This document shows, in pieces, positions 44,480 to 53,289 of a DNA stretch of 64,000 nucleotides (position 1 is the first letter of the stretch; each line of letters begins with the position of its first letter). Source of the stretch: Candidatus Korobacter versatilis (GTDB lineage Bacteria; Acidobacteriota; Terriglobia; Terriglobales; Acidobacteriaceae). The stretch lies in contig JACPNR010000013.1 in NCBI GenBank assembly GCA_016185395.1, positions 1 to 64,000 on the forward strand, in the 5' to 3' direction. The notes under the pieces were generated by a model. It did no database searches. It had not been told where the DNA came from and saw nothing but the letters and a program-made list of their open reading frames with translations. A program made the position numbers and the translations under genes.

Positions 44480-45037
44480 CTACTTCAGCTTCGGCAGCAC
44501 GATGCCCTGCTGGTTCTGGTACTTCCCCTTCCGGTCCTTGTAGCTGATCTCGCAGACGTCGTCGGACTGGAAGAAAAGTATCTGGCACAGGCCTTCGTTG
44601 GCGTAGATCTTGGCGGGGAGCGGCGTGGTGTTCGAGATCTCGAGCGTGACGAAGCCTTCCCACTCCGGCTCGAACGGCGTGACGTTCACGATGATGCCGC
44701 AGCGCGCGTACGTGCTCTTGCCCACGCAGATGGTCAGGATGTCGCGCGGGATCTTGAAGTACTCCACCGAGCGCGCCAGCGCGAACGAGTTTGGCGGGAT
44801 GATGGCCACGTCCGTCCGCTTGGTCACGAATGAGTCCTCGCGGAAGTCCTTGGGGTCGACGATGGCGTTGTTCACGTTGGTAAAGATCTTGAACTCGTCC
44901 GACACGCGCAGGTCGTAGCCATAGGACGACAGTCCGTAGGAGATCATCCCCGTGGCCTGCTGGCGGTCGGCGAAGGGATTGATCATGTCGTACTCCTGCG
45001 CCATCATGCGGATCCAGCGGTCGCTCTTGATCGACAT
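44480..45037 (-). CDS. dcd: dCTP deaminase
   Basis: Dcd converts dCTP to dUTP for dTMP synthesis. The 185-residue product from ATG 45037 starts [20 protein letters not shown]. It has [51 protein letters not shown] and the catalytic [10 protein letters not shown]. The ATG has GAGGACAGGA in front. A start at 45082 with AAGGG upstream adds 15 residues and is also possible. Confidence 0.93.
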   Translation of the reverse strand: MSIKSDRWIRMMAQEYDMINPFADRQQATGMISYGLSSYGYDLRVSDEFKIFTNVNNAIVDPKDFREDSFVTKRTDVAIIPPNSFALARSVEYFKIPRDILTICVGKSTYARCGIIVNVTPFEPEWEGFVTLEISNTTPLPAKIYANEGLCQILFFQSDDVCEISYKDRKGKYQNQQGIVLPKLK

Positions 45038-45197
45038 TCCTGTCCTCTTTACGGGCGTGGCTACGGGCGCGACTGAACTCATGCTATTCCCTTTCGCTGT
45101 CTGGACTCTGCTGCAGTTGGGGCGATGTCCCTAATATCTCCGAAGTCTTCGGCTTTGGGAACCCGTCCCGGGAAAATAACTGTGGGAAACAGGGCCG

Positions 45198-45226
45198 TTG
45201 ACTTCCGCCTGTATCCCCTTTACTAT
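45198..45226 (+). promoter_or_regulatory. promoter of the HU gene
   Basis: TTGACT (45198-45203), a 17-nt spacer and TACTAT (45221-45226), 58 bases before the HU start codon. Confidence 0.62.
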
Positions 45227-45284
45227 CCGTCAGTTGGAAGAACCCCAATAATCCCAGCCGAATCCAGCGTCGCGGAGCCGTCCC

Positions 45285-45554
45285 GTGATCAAGCTCGACA
45301 TCATCAACCAGGTCGTCTCGAAGACCGGCATCACCAAGACGAAGGCCGAACAGGCCGTCGAGATCGTTTTCGACAGCATGAAGAAGGCCCTCTCCCGCGG
45401 CGACCGCATCGAGCTGCGCGGCTTCGGCGTCTTCAACGTCCGCCCGCGCAAGACCGGCATCGGACGCAACCCGCGCACCGGCGCCGAGGTCAACATCCCG
45501 CCCGGCAAAGCCGTCCGCTTCAAGCCCGGAAAAGAACTTCAGTCCATCGACTAG
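45285..45554 (+). CDS. hup: HU/IHF-family nucleoid DNA-binding protein
   Basis: The 89-residue product has the HU fold: IKLDIINQVVSKTGITKTKA, IELRGFGVFNVRPRKTGIGR, then NPRTGAEVNIPPGKAVRFKP. The Pro-bearing beta arms that bend DNA are intact. It starts at GTG 45285. A consensus-like promoter precedes it. HU versus IHF cannot be decided from sequence alone, but a single homodimeric HU is more likely. Confidence 0.92.
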   Translation: MIKLDIINQVVSKTGITKTKAEQAVEIVFDSMKKALSRGDRIELRGFGVFNVRPRKTGIGRNPRTGAEVNIPPGKAVRFKPGKELQSID

Positions 45555-45565
45555 GTTTTTCGGGA

Positions 45566-45610
45566 TTGTCATTCCGAGCGAAAGTGAGTTCGCTCGCCGC
45601 AGGCGAGGAA
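45566..45610. repeat. TTGTCATTCCGAGCG-type dispersed repeat
   Basis: TTGTCATTCCGAGCG is followed by GTGAG, an inverted GCGAAAG...TTCGCTCGC stretch and GAGGAACCCC. It is a relative of the GTGTCATCCTGAGCG units found inside rpoN (60209-60253). Confidence 0.55.
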
Positions 45611-45642
45611 CCCCTACCCAGCCTGTAAACTCTCCGTGAGCG

Positions 45643-46659
45643 ATGTCTTCCCCCGAACCCACTCTCCCCGCTGAGTACGACCCCCACCTCCACCAGGTCT
45701 ACATCATCACGCCCACGCGCCGACGCTACTGGCTGCACGTGCTGCTCTTTCTCGCGACCGTCTTCACCACGCTGGTGATGGGCGCGCGCCTGCAGTTCAA
45801 CTTCATCAATAACCTGCCGCCGCTCCGCCCCAGCGAGGATTTCTTCCCCGTGGCGTGGGCGCTGCGCAATGGGCACCTGCTGCTCGGCATCCCGTTCTCC
45901 GTCACGCTGCTCGCCATTCTGCTCGCGCACGAACTCGGACACTTTCTCTACTGCCTGCGCTACCGCGTCTACGCCACGCTGCCGTTCTTCATCCCGTTTC
46001 CCAGCCTGATCGGGACGTTCGGTGCGTTCATCCGCATCAAGTCGCCCATCCCCACGCGCCGCGCGCTCTTCGATATCGCCGTCGCCGGGCCCATCGCCGG
46101 GTTCGTGCTTGCCGTACCCGCAGCCATCGCCGGGCTCGTGCTCTCGCGCCATTCGGCCGTGCTGGTGAGCGACGGCGACAGCATGCAGTTCGGCTATCCG
46201 CTGATTTTTTACGTGCTCCACGCGCTGCTGCCGTGGCCTGCGACGGGTGCCATGACGCTCTCCATCTCCGACCTCTATCTCCATCCCATCGCCCTCGCCG
46301 CCTGGGTCGGCATGCTCGCGACGGGATTGAACCTGCTCCCCGGCGGACAGCTCGACGGCGGACACATCGTCTACGCCGTCGCCCCCCAGGCGCATCGCGC
46401 CGTGACGCGCGCGCTCATCCTGCTGCTCATCCCCATGGGAATCTTCTTCTGGGGCGGATGGCTGATGTGGTCCTTCTTCCTGCTGTTGATGGGCCGCTGG
46501 GCGCGCCATCCGCAGGTCAGCCTTTATCCGCCGCTCGATACCAAGCGCCGCGTCCTCGCCGCCTTCGCTCTGCTGATGCTCGTCCTCACTCTGATCCCCG
46601 CGCCCTTCGCCGGCGGCTCCGCCCTCGAAGCGTGGGAGCAGTACACGCACCAGCGCTGA
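45643..46659 (+). CDS. M50-family (site-2-protease-like) membrane metalloprotease
   Basis: The 338-residue protein has about six or seven hydrophobic helices. The zinc motif HELGH lies in LLAILLAHELGHFLYC (about residue 95), and the third ligand is in the second motif NLLPGGQLDGGHIVYA near residue 230. There is no PDZ domain, unlike RseP, so it is closer to SREBP S2P/EcfE-like compact members. It cleaves helices within the membrane; the target is unknown. Confidence 0.88.
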   Translation: MSSPEPTLPAEYDPHLHQVYIITPTRRRYWLHVLLFLATVFTTLVMGARLQFNFINNLPPLRPSEDFFPVAWALRNGHLLLGIPFSVTLLAILLAHELGHFLYCLRYRVYATLPFFIPFPSLIGTFGAFIRIKSPIPTRRALFDIAVAGPIAGFVLAVPAAIAGLVLSRHSAVLVSDGDSMQFGYPLIFYVLHALLPWPATGAMTLSISDLYLHPIALAAWVGMLATGLNLLPGGQLDGGHIVYAVAPQAHRAVTRALILLLIPMGIFFWGGWLMWSFFLLLMGRWARHPQVSLYPPLDTKRRVLAAFALLMLVLTLIPAPFAGGSALEAWEQYTHQR

Positions 46660-46738
46660 TGTTGCCAGGCAGGCCCGGGCGCTGCTGCCTTTGACTTTTC
46701 TTGTGCTTCCTCTGTGTCTCTGTGGGGGGTGTGGTCTT

Positions 46739-49165
46739 TCAGAGCAGCGATAGCGGATCCACATCCACGATCACGTTCGTGCGCGGGACCTTCTGCTCCA
46801 CCGCATGCGCCAGCATGGCGCGCAGCAAATCGTTGAGCTTCTTCCGCGAATCCGACTTCAGCACGAAGTGATAGCGGTAGTCTCGCTTGAGCCGCACGAT
46901 CGGCGCCGCCGCCGGGCCCAGCACGCGCATGCCTTTCACTTTCTTGGCCTCGAACCAGCGCCCGATCATCCCCGCCCAGCGCAGCGCCTGCTCCAGTTTG
47001 TCCGAACGCACCAGCACGTTCGCCAGCGCCGAGAATGGCGGATAGTGCATCCACCCGCGATACCGTATCTCCTTCTCGAAAAATCCGTCGTAGTCGTGCC
47101 GCGCGGCGAACTGGATGGCGTAGTGGTCAGGGAAGAACGTCTGTAGGATCACGCGGCCCGGCGTCTCGCCGCGGCCGGCGCGTCCGGCGACCTGCGTAAG
47201 CAACTGGAACGTGCGCTCCGCCGCGCGGAAGTCGGGGAAGCCGAGCGCGAAATCCGCGCCCACCACGCCCACGAGGGTCACGCCCGGCACGTCGTGTCCC
47301 TTGGCGATCATCTGCGTGCCCACGAGCAGGTCGAGCTCGCCGGCGTGCATCTGGTTGAGCACGCGCTCGAAGTCGCCGCGCCCGCGGATGGTGTCGCGGT
47401 CCATCCGCCCGATGCGCGCGCCCGGGAACGCCGCCTGCAGCATGTCCTCGAGTTTTTCCGAGCCGGAGCCAAGGAAGTAGATGTGCTCGCTCGCGCACTT
47501 CGGGCACACCTTCGGCACCGGACGCTTGTATCCGCAGTAATGGCACTCCAGCTTGTTCGCGCCTTTGTGATGGGTGAGCGCGATGGCGCAGTTCACGCAC
47601 TCGATCTTCTCGCCGCACGAGCGGCAGAGCACGATGGCGGAATAACCGCGGCGGTTCAGCAGGATCATCGCCTGCTCGCCGCGCGCGAGGCACGCGGTGA
47701 TCTCTTCCGTCAGCTTGCGCGAGAAGAGGTGGTCTTCTCCCGTCTCGGCGAATTCGGCCTTCATGTCCACCAATTCCACACCCGGAAGCCCGCGCTGCTC
47801 CACGCGCTCGCGCAATTGCAGCAGCGCATACTTCTCTTTGTGCGCGTTGTGGAACGACTCCAGCGACGGCGTGGCCGACCCCAGCACCACGGCCGCGCCC
47901 GCCAGCTTGCCGCGCATCACGGCGACGTCACGTCCGTGATAGCGCGGCGTCTCTTCCTGCTTGTAAGAAGAATCGTGTTCCTCGTCGACCACGATGAGCG
48001 CCAGCTCCGGCACCGGTGCGAACACGGCCGAGCGTGTCCCCACGACAATACGGGCGCCGCCGGCGTGTATCCGCCGCCACTGCTCCGCGCGTTCGCCCGG
48101 CGTAAGCCCGGAGTGCAGGATAGCGACCTCGTCGCCGAATATTTCGTAGAGGTGCGCCGCCGCCGCCGGCGTGAGCCCGATCTCGGGTACCAGCATCAGC
48201 GCCGACTTCCCCGCTGCCAGCACCTCCTGCATCGCTGCCAGGTACACGGCCGTCTTGCCCGAGCCGGTCACGCCGTACAGCAACGTCACCGAAAACTTTT
48301 CTGCCAGCGCGGCTGACGTGACGTGCTCGAACGCCGTCTGCTGCTCCGCGTTCAGCTCGTAGTCGCGCTTGCGCGCTTTCATCGACGTGAGATGGAAATC
48401 CTGCGGCTCTTCCTCGATGGCGACCACGCCGCGCTTCTCCAGCGTCTTCAGCAAACTAGGCGAGATCTCGAGGCCGTGCAGCGTCGCGAGGTGCAGCCGG
48501 CCGCCGCTCGCCGCCAGCGCTTCCACGATGGTCTGCTGGCTCTCATTCAACTTCCCTTCCGCCTGCTTCAGCACCACGACTTTCGCCACGCGCCGCTGCT
48601 CGCGCGACTCGGAAACGTCCTGCCACGCGATCCATCTCTTCCGCAGCATGCCCGAGAGCAGCGTGCGCGAGGCGCCGGTGGCCGAGCGGAGTGCGGTCTC
48701 GCGCGCTACCTCGCGGTCAGAGAGGTGATTGAGGACGGCGTACTCGGCGTCCTGCTCGGCGGCCGTCCGCTGCGAACGGCGCGAGGAGCCCAGCTCGCTC
48801 GCCTTGTAGAGTTCGGTGTGTCCGAGGTCGGTGATGCGGTACTCGCGGATGCGTCGCACCTCCGCCATCACCGGCAACATGCTGCGAAAGACTTCGCCGA
48901 GCGGCGCGAGGTAGTAGCTCGCGATCCACTCCGCCAGTTCGATGGACGCAGCGTCGAGCAACGGTGCGGCGTCAAGCGCCTCGAGCACTTCCTTGGTTTT
49001 TACGGCGGGCTTGTCGTCATGCAGCTTCACCACCACGCCGGCCATGCGCTGCTGGCCGAAGGGGACCAGCACGCGTCCGCCTACCACGGGAGCGGTCGCG
49101 GCGACTCGGTAGGTGAAGGTGGCGTCGAGCGGAACCGGCAACGCCACGTCGCAGTATTCGGGCAT
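46739..49165 (-). CDS. priA: primosomal protein N' (replication restart helicase PriA)
   Basis: The 808-residue superfamily 2 helicase has an N-terminal DNA-binding domain (EYCDVALPVPLDATFTYRV). Helicase motif I is YGVTGSGKTAVYL and motif II is VDEEHDSSYKQEE. The zinc module follows with CRSCG, CVNC, CHYCG and CPKC, then QMIAKGHDVPGVTLVG and QVAGRAGRG. It reloads the replisome at stalled forks. It starts at ATG 49165 with GGAGG-like AGGTGATTT on the transcript side and follows udg by ~48 bases. Confidence 0.96.
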   Translation of the reverse strand: MPEYCDVALPVPLDATFTYRVAATAPVVGGRVLVPFGQQRMAGVVVKLHDDKPAVKTKEVLEALDAAPLLDAASIELAEWIASYYLAPLGEVFRSMLPVMAEVRRIREYRITDLGHTELYKASELGSSRRSQRTAAEQDAEYAVLNHLSDREVARETALRSATGASRTLLSGMLRKRWIAWQDVSESREQRRVAKVVVLKQAEGKLNESQQTIVEALAASGGRLHLATLHGLEISPSLLKTLEKRGVVAIEEEPQDFHLTSMKARKRDYELNAEQQTAFEHVTSAALAEKFSVTLLYGVTGSGKTAVYLAAMQEVLAAGKSALMLVPEIGLTPAAAAHLYEIFGDEVAILHSGLTPGERAEQWRRIHAGGARIVVGTRSAVFAPVPELALIVVDEEHDSSYKQEETPRYHGRDVAVMRGKLAGAAVVLGSATPSLESFHNAHKEKYALLQLRERVEQRGLPGVELVDMKAEFAETGEDHLFSRKLTEEITACLARGEQAMILLNRRGYSAIVLCRSCGEKIECVNCAIALTHHKGANKLECHYCGYKRPVPKVCPKCASEHIYFLGSGSEKLEDMLQAAFPGARIGRMDRDTIRGRGDFERVLNQMHAGELDLLVGTQMIAKGHDVPGVTLVGVVGADFALGFPDFRAAERTFQLLTQVAGRAGRGETPGRVILQTFFPDHYAIQFAARHDYDGFFEKEIRYRGWMHYPPFSALANVLVRSDKLEQALRWAGMIGRWFEAKKVKGMRVLGPAAAPIVRLKRDYRYHFVLKSDSRKKLNDLLRAMLAHAVEQKVPRTNVIVDVDPLSLL

Positions 49166-49212
49166 GTGGAGGTGATTTTACAGGCGAGCGCGCGGCGCCG
49201 AACGACTGCGAA

Positions 49213-49995
49213 TCACGCGATGTTCTTCGGCGGCGGCTCCAGGGCGAGTTCCTTCATCGCCATCTGCAGATCTTTCCACGCCTCGCCCTTCTGCCGTGGG
49301 TCGCGCAGCAGGTACGCGGGATGGTAGGTCGCGATGAGTTTCGTCCCGCGAAAGGCGTGCCAGCGTCCGCGCAGCGCACTCATCGGCTCGTTGACGTTGA
49401 GCAGCGCCTTGGTCGCCGTCGCGCCCAGCGCCACGATGACCTTCGGCTGGATGGCCGCGATCTGGCGGTAGAGGAAGGGCGAGCACGTCTCCATCTCGTC
49501 GCGCTCGGGCGTGCGGTTGTCGGGTGGACGGCACTTGACCACGTTCGCGATGTACACGTCCGCGCGCTGCACGCCCATCGCCTCGATCATCTTGTTGAGC
49601 AGTTGGCCGGCGCGTCCGACGAAGGGCTCACCTTTGGCGTCTTCGTCGGCGCCCGGGCCTTCGCCCACGAACATCAACTCGGCATGCGGGTTCCCCACGC
49701 CGAACACGATGTTCTTCCGCCCCTTATGCAGCCCGCAGCGGGTGCAGTCGCCGATGTCCTCGCGGATGGCGCGCAGCTCGGCCTCAACGTCGATCGTCGT
49801 GTTCAGCACCGGCAGCACGGCGGAATCGCGACACTCTTCGGTAGAGACGGCCGACAGGCCGTCTCCGCCGGCGCCACCAGCACTCTTCCGCCGATACAGA
49901 TCGTAGATGCCCATGTCGCGGTAGTACTGCAACCGCGCGGCAAGTTCTTTTTGGAGTTGTGGGTCCGCGAAGTTGGTCTTGAAGTCGTCGGCCAT
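49213..49995 (-). CDS. udg: type 4 uracil-DNA glycosylase (Fe-S)
   Basis: The 260-residue product has an N-terminal extension, then the family-4 fold. CTRCGLHKGRKNIVFG and the later KCRPPDNRTPERDEMETC supply the four Fe-S cysteines. GEGPGADEDAKGEPFVGRAG binds uracil, and TYHPAYLLR is the C-terminal catalytic motif. It removes uracil from DNA. ATG 49995 overlaps the coaBC stop (TAATG). An internal low-complexity insert (SAGGAGGDGLSAVSTEECRD) lies near residue 40. Confidence 0.92.
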   Translation of the reverse strand: MADDFKTNFADPQLQKELAARLQYYRDMGIYDLYRRKSAGGAGGDGLSAVSTEECRDSAVLPVLNTTIDVEAELRAIREDIGDCTRCGLHKGRKNIVFGVGNPHAELMFVGEGPGADEDAKGEPFVGRAGQLLNKMIEAMGVQRADVYIANVVKCRPPDNRTPERDEMETCSPFLYRQIAAIQPKVIVALGATATKALLNVNEPMSALRGRWHAFRGTKLIATYHPAYLLRDPRQKGEAWKDLQMAMKELALEPPPKNIA

Positions 49996-51212
49996 TACGA
50001 CCGAATAGTAGCAGCCTTGCGCTGCTTCAGGGCAACGACAGCATCGAGGACGCGGTGCGCGACCTCCCACTTCGTCGTCTCGGGGACTTCGATCGCGCCA
50101 CCATCGCGCGTGAGGATGGTGACCGCGTTGCGGTCGGAATCGAATCCGATGGCCGGCTTTGACACGTCATTGGCCACGATGATGTCAAGCTGCTTGCGCT
50201 CGAGCTTGCCGCGCGCGTTGGCGAGCACGTCCTGCGTCTCGGCCGCAAAGCCCACGAGGACTTGATTTTCTCGGACGCTCGCGATCTCTGCCAGGATATC
50301 CGCCGTGGCCTCGAGCGCGAGCGTCATCGGGCCGGCGCGCTTGATCTTCTCGCCGGCGACTTGCTTGGCTTTGTAATCGGCTACCGCCGCCGTCTTGATG
50401 GCGATGGTCGCGCGCTTCAGGTTGGCCATCACGGCGTCGCGCATCTGGTCGGCGGTCTCGACTTGAATGACCTCGGCCGCGCCCGGCGCCTTCAACGCCA
50501 CCGGACCAGTGACCAGGATGACCTGCGCACCCCGGCGCAGCGCCCCTTCCGCCAGCGCGTATCCCATCTTGCCGCTCGACCGGTTCGAGATGTAGCGGAC
50601 AGGGTCCACAAACTCGCGCGTTGGCCCGGCAGTGATGAGCACCGTCTCGCCGGCCAGGTCCTGCGTCGCGCCCAAAGCTTCAAGGGCTGCGGAAACAATC
50701 GCCTCGTTCGACGCCAGCCGTCCCGGTCCGGTCATGCCGCACGCCAGGTATCCCGCGCCAGGCTCGACCACGCGCACTCCGCGCTGCTTCAACTTGGCGA
50801 TGTTCGCTTGCGTGGCTTCGTGCGCCCACATGTTCACGTTCATGGCGGGGGCAACGACAACCGGAGCTGTAGTCGCGAGGAACAACGTCGAGAGAAAATC
50901 GTCGGCCAGCCCGTTGGCGAACTTCGCCAAAGTGTCGGCGGTCGCTGGCGCAACGAGCAGGGCGTCGATGGACTGCGCTACCGCGATGTGCTCGACGGCG
51001 GAATCGATGTTTGGTTCTTCCGCCCCCGCGCCGAACAAGCCCGTGATGACCTTCTCGCCCGAGAGCGCGGCAAAGGTGAGCGGGCGCACGAACTCCTGCG
51101 CCGCGCGCGTCATCACCACCTGCACGCGCACGCCGCGGTCCTGCAGCAGGCGGACGATCTCCGCCGCCTTGTAGGCCGCAATGCCGCCGCAGACTCCGAG
51201 CGCTACCTTCAT
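49995..51212 (-). CDS. coaBC: bifunctional phosphopantothenoylcysteine decarboxylase/synthetase
   Basis: CoaBC carries out two consecutive steps of coenzyme A synthesis. The 405-residue product has the flavin-dependent CoaC half (MKVALGVCGGIAAYKAAEIV, PAMNVNMW, ACGMTGPGRLA) and the CTP-dependent CoaB half (ITAGPTREFVDPVRYISNRS, GKMG, AAVADYKAK). ATG 51212 is the family start. It lies 171 bases downstream of rpoZ and overlaps udg. Confidence 0.96.
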   Translation of the reverse strand: MKVALGVCGGIAAYKAAEIVRLLQDRGVRVQVVMTRAAQEFVRPLTFAALSGEKVITGLFGAGAEEPNIDSAVEHIAVAQSIDALLVAPATADTLAKFANGLADDFLSTLFLATTAPVVVAPAMNVNMWAHEATQANIAKLKQRGVRVVEPGAGYLACGMTGPGRLASNEAIVSAALEALGATQDLAGETVLITAGPTREFVDPVRYISNRSSGKMGYALAEGALRRGAQVILVTGPVALKAPGAAEVIQVETADQMRDAVMANLKRATIAIKTAAVADYKAKQVAGEKIKRAGPMTLALEATADILAEIASVRENQVLVGFAAETQDVLANARGKLERKQLDIIVANDVSKPAIGFDSDRNAVTILTRDGGAIEVPETTKWEVAHRVLDAVVALKQRKAATIRS

Positions 51213-51346
51213 AAATCCGCCTGATGCAAACCACGATTGTACTTCCGGGCACGGCGCCACCGCGCCTCAGCCCGTTACTAACCAGTGCCACCTATGGGAT
51301 GCAGCGGGGCAAGGAAGGATTCTTCACAGGACCGGCCGGACGCACT

Positions 51347-51375
51347 CCTCCGTGCCTTCGTGTCTCCGTGGTGAA
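51347..51375. repeat. CCTTCGTGTCTCCGTGG repeat fragment
   Basis: This is a short single-armed member of the CCTTCGTG family in the rpoZ-coaBC spacer. No inverse partner was found nearby. Confidence 0.5.
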
Positions 51376-51383
51376 AAAGGGGT

Positions 51384-51617
51384 CTACTTGCGCCCGAGCG
51401 CGTGGTCGAGCAGGTCGCTCACCGAATCCTTGGCCGTTTTCACCGGCCCGATGACGTACCCGACCTTGCCCGCTTCGATCTCCTGCTGCGCGATGCGGCA
51501 CGGTTTGCGCGAGCCGCTATCGACCATGGGACGCGAGCCGCCCTGCAGTTGCCGCGCGCGACGCGCCGCCACCAGGATGTAGCGGTAATTGCTGTCGAAT
51601 CCTTCGATGAGCTTCAT
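51384..51617 (-). CDS. rpoZ: DNA-directed RNA polymerase omega subunit
   Basis: The 77-residue omega subunit starts MKLIEGFDSNYRYILVAARR, has ARQLQGG and RKPCRIAQQEIEAGKV, and ends with a short helix. It clamps the beta' subunit during assembly. It follows gmk by 27 bases, the standard gmk-rpoZ order. Four codons upstream another ATG (51629) exists; 51617 matches the family. Confidence 0.92.
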   Translation of the reverse strand: MKLIEGFDSNYRYILVAARRARQLQGGSRPMVDSGSRKPCRIAQQEIEAGKVGYVIGPVKTAKDSVSDLLDHALGRK

Positions 51618-51644
51618 GGACTTCCTCATTGTTGCGGGCCTCTT

Positions 51645-52349
51645 TTACCGCTGCGGGGCGGCGGACAGTTGGAACGTCTTCAGCACCGACTCGGCCTTCT
51701 CGCGCATGTTCTCGCGCAGGTTGGCCCGCGATCGCTCCACGATGGCTTGCTCGTCCGGCGTCAGCGCCCGGCCCGCCCGTTTCAGGCGTTCTCCGAGCAC
51801 GATGGCCTTGAGTTGGTCGATGGAGAGTTCCAGCTGGTCGTTGACCAGAATATAGTCGTAATTCGGGTAATTCTCAATCTCTTTCGAGGCCTCGTGCAGC
51901 CGGCGCTGGATGACCCCCTCTGAATCCGCGCCCTCCGCCTCGCTCCGCCGCCGCAGCCGCAACTCCAGCACCTGGCGCGACGGAGGCAGCACGAAGATGC
52001 TGGCCGCCTCGGGGACCTTCACTTTCACCTGCTTTTCGCCCTGAACGTCGATGTCGAGCAGCAGGTCCTTGCCCCGCTTCGCCGCCTCGTGCAGGAAGCG
52101 TTGCGCCGTCCCGTAGTAGTTCCCGAAGACGTCGGCGTGCTCGAGGAAATCGTCGCTCGCGATCATGCGCTCAAACTCTTCGCGCGAGATGAAGTAGTAC
52201 TCACGCCCGTTCTGCTCGCTGCCCCGCCGCGGGCGTGTGGTGTACGACACGGAGAATTCCAGCTCCGGCACGACCTTGCGGATCTCCGTGACCAGGGTCG
52301 ACTTCCCTGACCCCGATGGCGCCGAGATGATGTATAGGATCCCGCTCAT
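51645..52349 (-). CDS. gmk: guanylate kinase
   Basis: The 234-residue kinase phosphorylates GMP. P-loop SAPSGSGKSTL is at residues 9-19, then SVSYTTRPRRGSEQNGREYY (GMP binding), NYYGT and LLLDIDVQGEKQVK. The C-terminus is extended by ~30 helical residues over the E. coli enzyme (ERSRANLRENMREKAESVLK). ATG 52349 overlaps the yicC stop (ATGA). Confidence 0.95.
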   Translation of the reverse strand: MSGILYIISAPSGSGKSTLVTEIRKVVPELEFSVSYTTRPRRGSEQNGREYYFISREEFERMIASDDFLEHADVFGNYYGTAQRFLHEAAKRGKDLLLDIDVQGEKQVKVKVPEAASIFVLPPSRQVLELRLRRRSEAEGADSEGVIQRRLHEASKEIENYPNYDYILVNDQLELSIDQLKAIVLGERLKRAGRALTPDEQAIVERSRANLRENMREKAESVLKTFQLSAAPQR

Positions 52350-53233
52350 TCGACGTTCTGCACCTGTTCGCGCGCTTTCTCGATCTCTGATTTCATTGCC
52401 AGTCCCAGCTCGGTGATGCGCAGCCCTTCGCCCGACACGCCGCTGGTCTTCGAGAGCAGCGTGTTCGATTCCCGGTTCATCTCCTGCAGCAGGAAGTCCA
52501 GCTTCTTGCCGACCTCGGCGCCCTGCTCCAGCAGTTGCAGGAAGTGCGCGATGTGGTTGTGCATGCGCACGATCTCCTCCTGGATGTCGCTTCGCTCGGC
52601 CAGCAGCGCCGCTTCCTGCAGGATGCGGTCTTTCTCCGCGTGCGCGCCGATGAGTTCCTTCATCCGCGCTTCCACCTTTTCGAGATATGCGCGGGAGACC
52701 GCGGCACGCAGCTTCTCGATCTCGCTGGTCGCGGTCTTCAATCCCTTCATGCGGTCGCGCAGCTCGCGCTCGATGCCCGCGCCTTCGTGCGTCCGCATCT
52801 CGTCGAGCAGCTTCATGCACTCCTCGAGCTTCGCGGTGACGGCACTCTCGAACGCGCCATCCATCGAGGCCAGCGCCGAGTTCAGCGCCCCCGGCATCCG
52901 CAGGATGGCGTTCAGGTCCGGCTCCGCCGTCACGGCGAACGTGCGCGCTGCCGCGCGAAACGCTTCCACGTATCCGCCGACCAGCGTCTTGTTCACCTCG
53001 AACTGCGCGCCGGCGCCGCGCTCGATCGCCAGCGTCACGTCCACGTGCCCGCGCGCCAGCTTTTCCTTGAGCGCTTTGCGCATCTTCATCTCCAGACCAT
53101 CGGTCTCGGAAGGCATCCGCAGGTTCAGGTCGAGGAAGCGATGGTTCACCGACTTCAGCGACACGGTGAAGGCGAGCTGGTCGCCGGCCTGGCCTTTCAC
53201 CTGCGCGAACGCGGTCATGGAACGAAGCGGCAT
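52346..53233 (-). CDS. yicC: YicC-family endoribonuclease
   Basis: The 295-residue product starts MPLRSMTAFAQVKGQAG and has SLKSVNHRFLDLNLRMP and KLARGHVDVTL. It ends with QEMNRESNTLLSKTSGVSGE, all typical of YicC/YloC. Members are endoribonucleases linked to sRNA turnover and growth at high temperature. It is translationally coupled to gmk and heads the yicC-gmk-rpoZ-coaBC-udg-priA run. Confidence 0.94.
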   Translation of the reverse strand: MPLRSMTAFAQVKGQAGDQLAFTVSLKSVNHRFLDLNLRMPSETDGLEMKMRKALKEKLARGHVDVTLAIERGAGAQFEVNKTLVGGYVEAFRAAARTFAVTAEPDLNAILRMPGALNSALASMDGAFESAVTAKLEECMKLLDEMRTHEGAGIERELRDRMKGLKTATSEIEKLRAAVSRAYLEKVEARMKELIGAHAEKDRILQEAALLAERSDIQEEIVRMHNHIAHFLQLLEQGAEVGKKLDFLLQEMNRESNTLLSKTSGVSGEGLRITELGLAMKSEIEKAREQVQNVE

Positions 53234-53289
53234 AGAGGGTAACGAAACGAACGTGCGGGTATCTTAAATCGTAGGTCCAATCCTCCCCG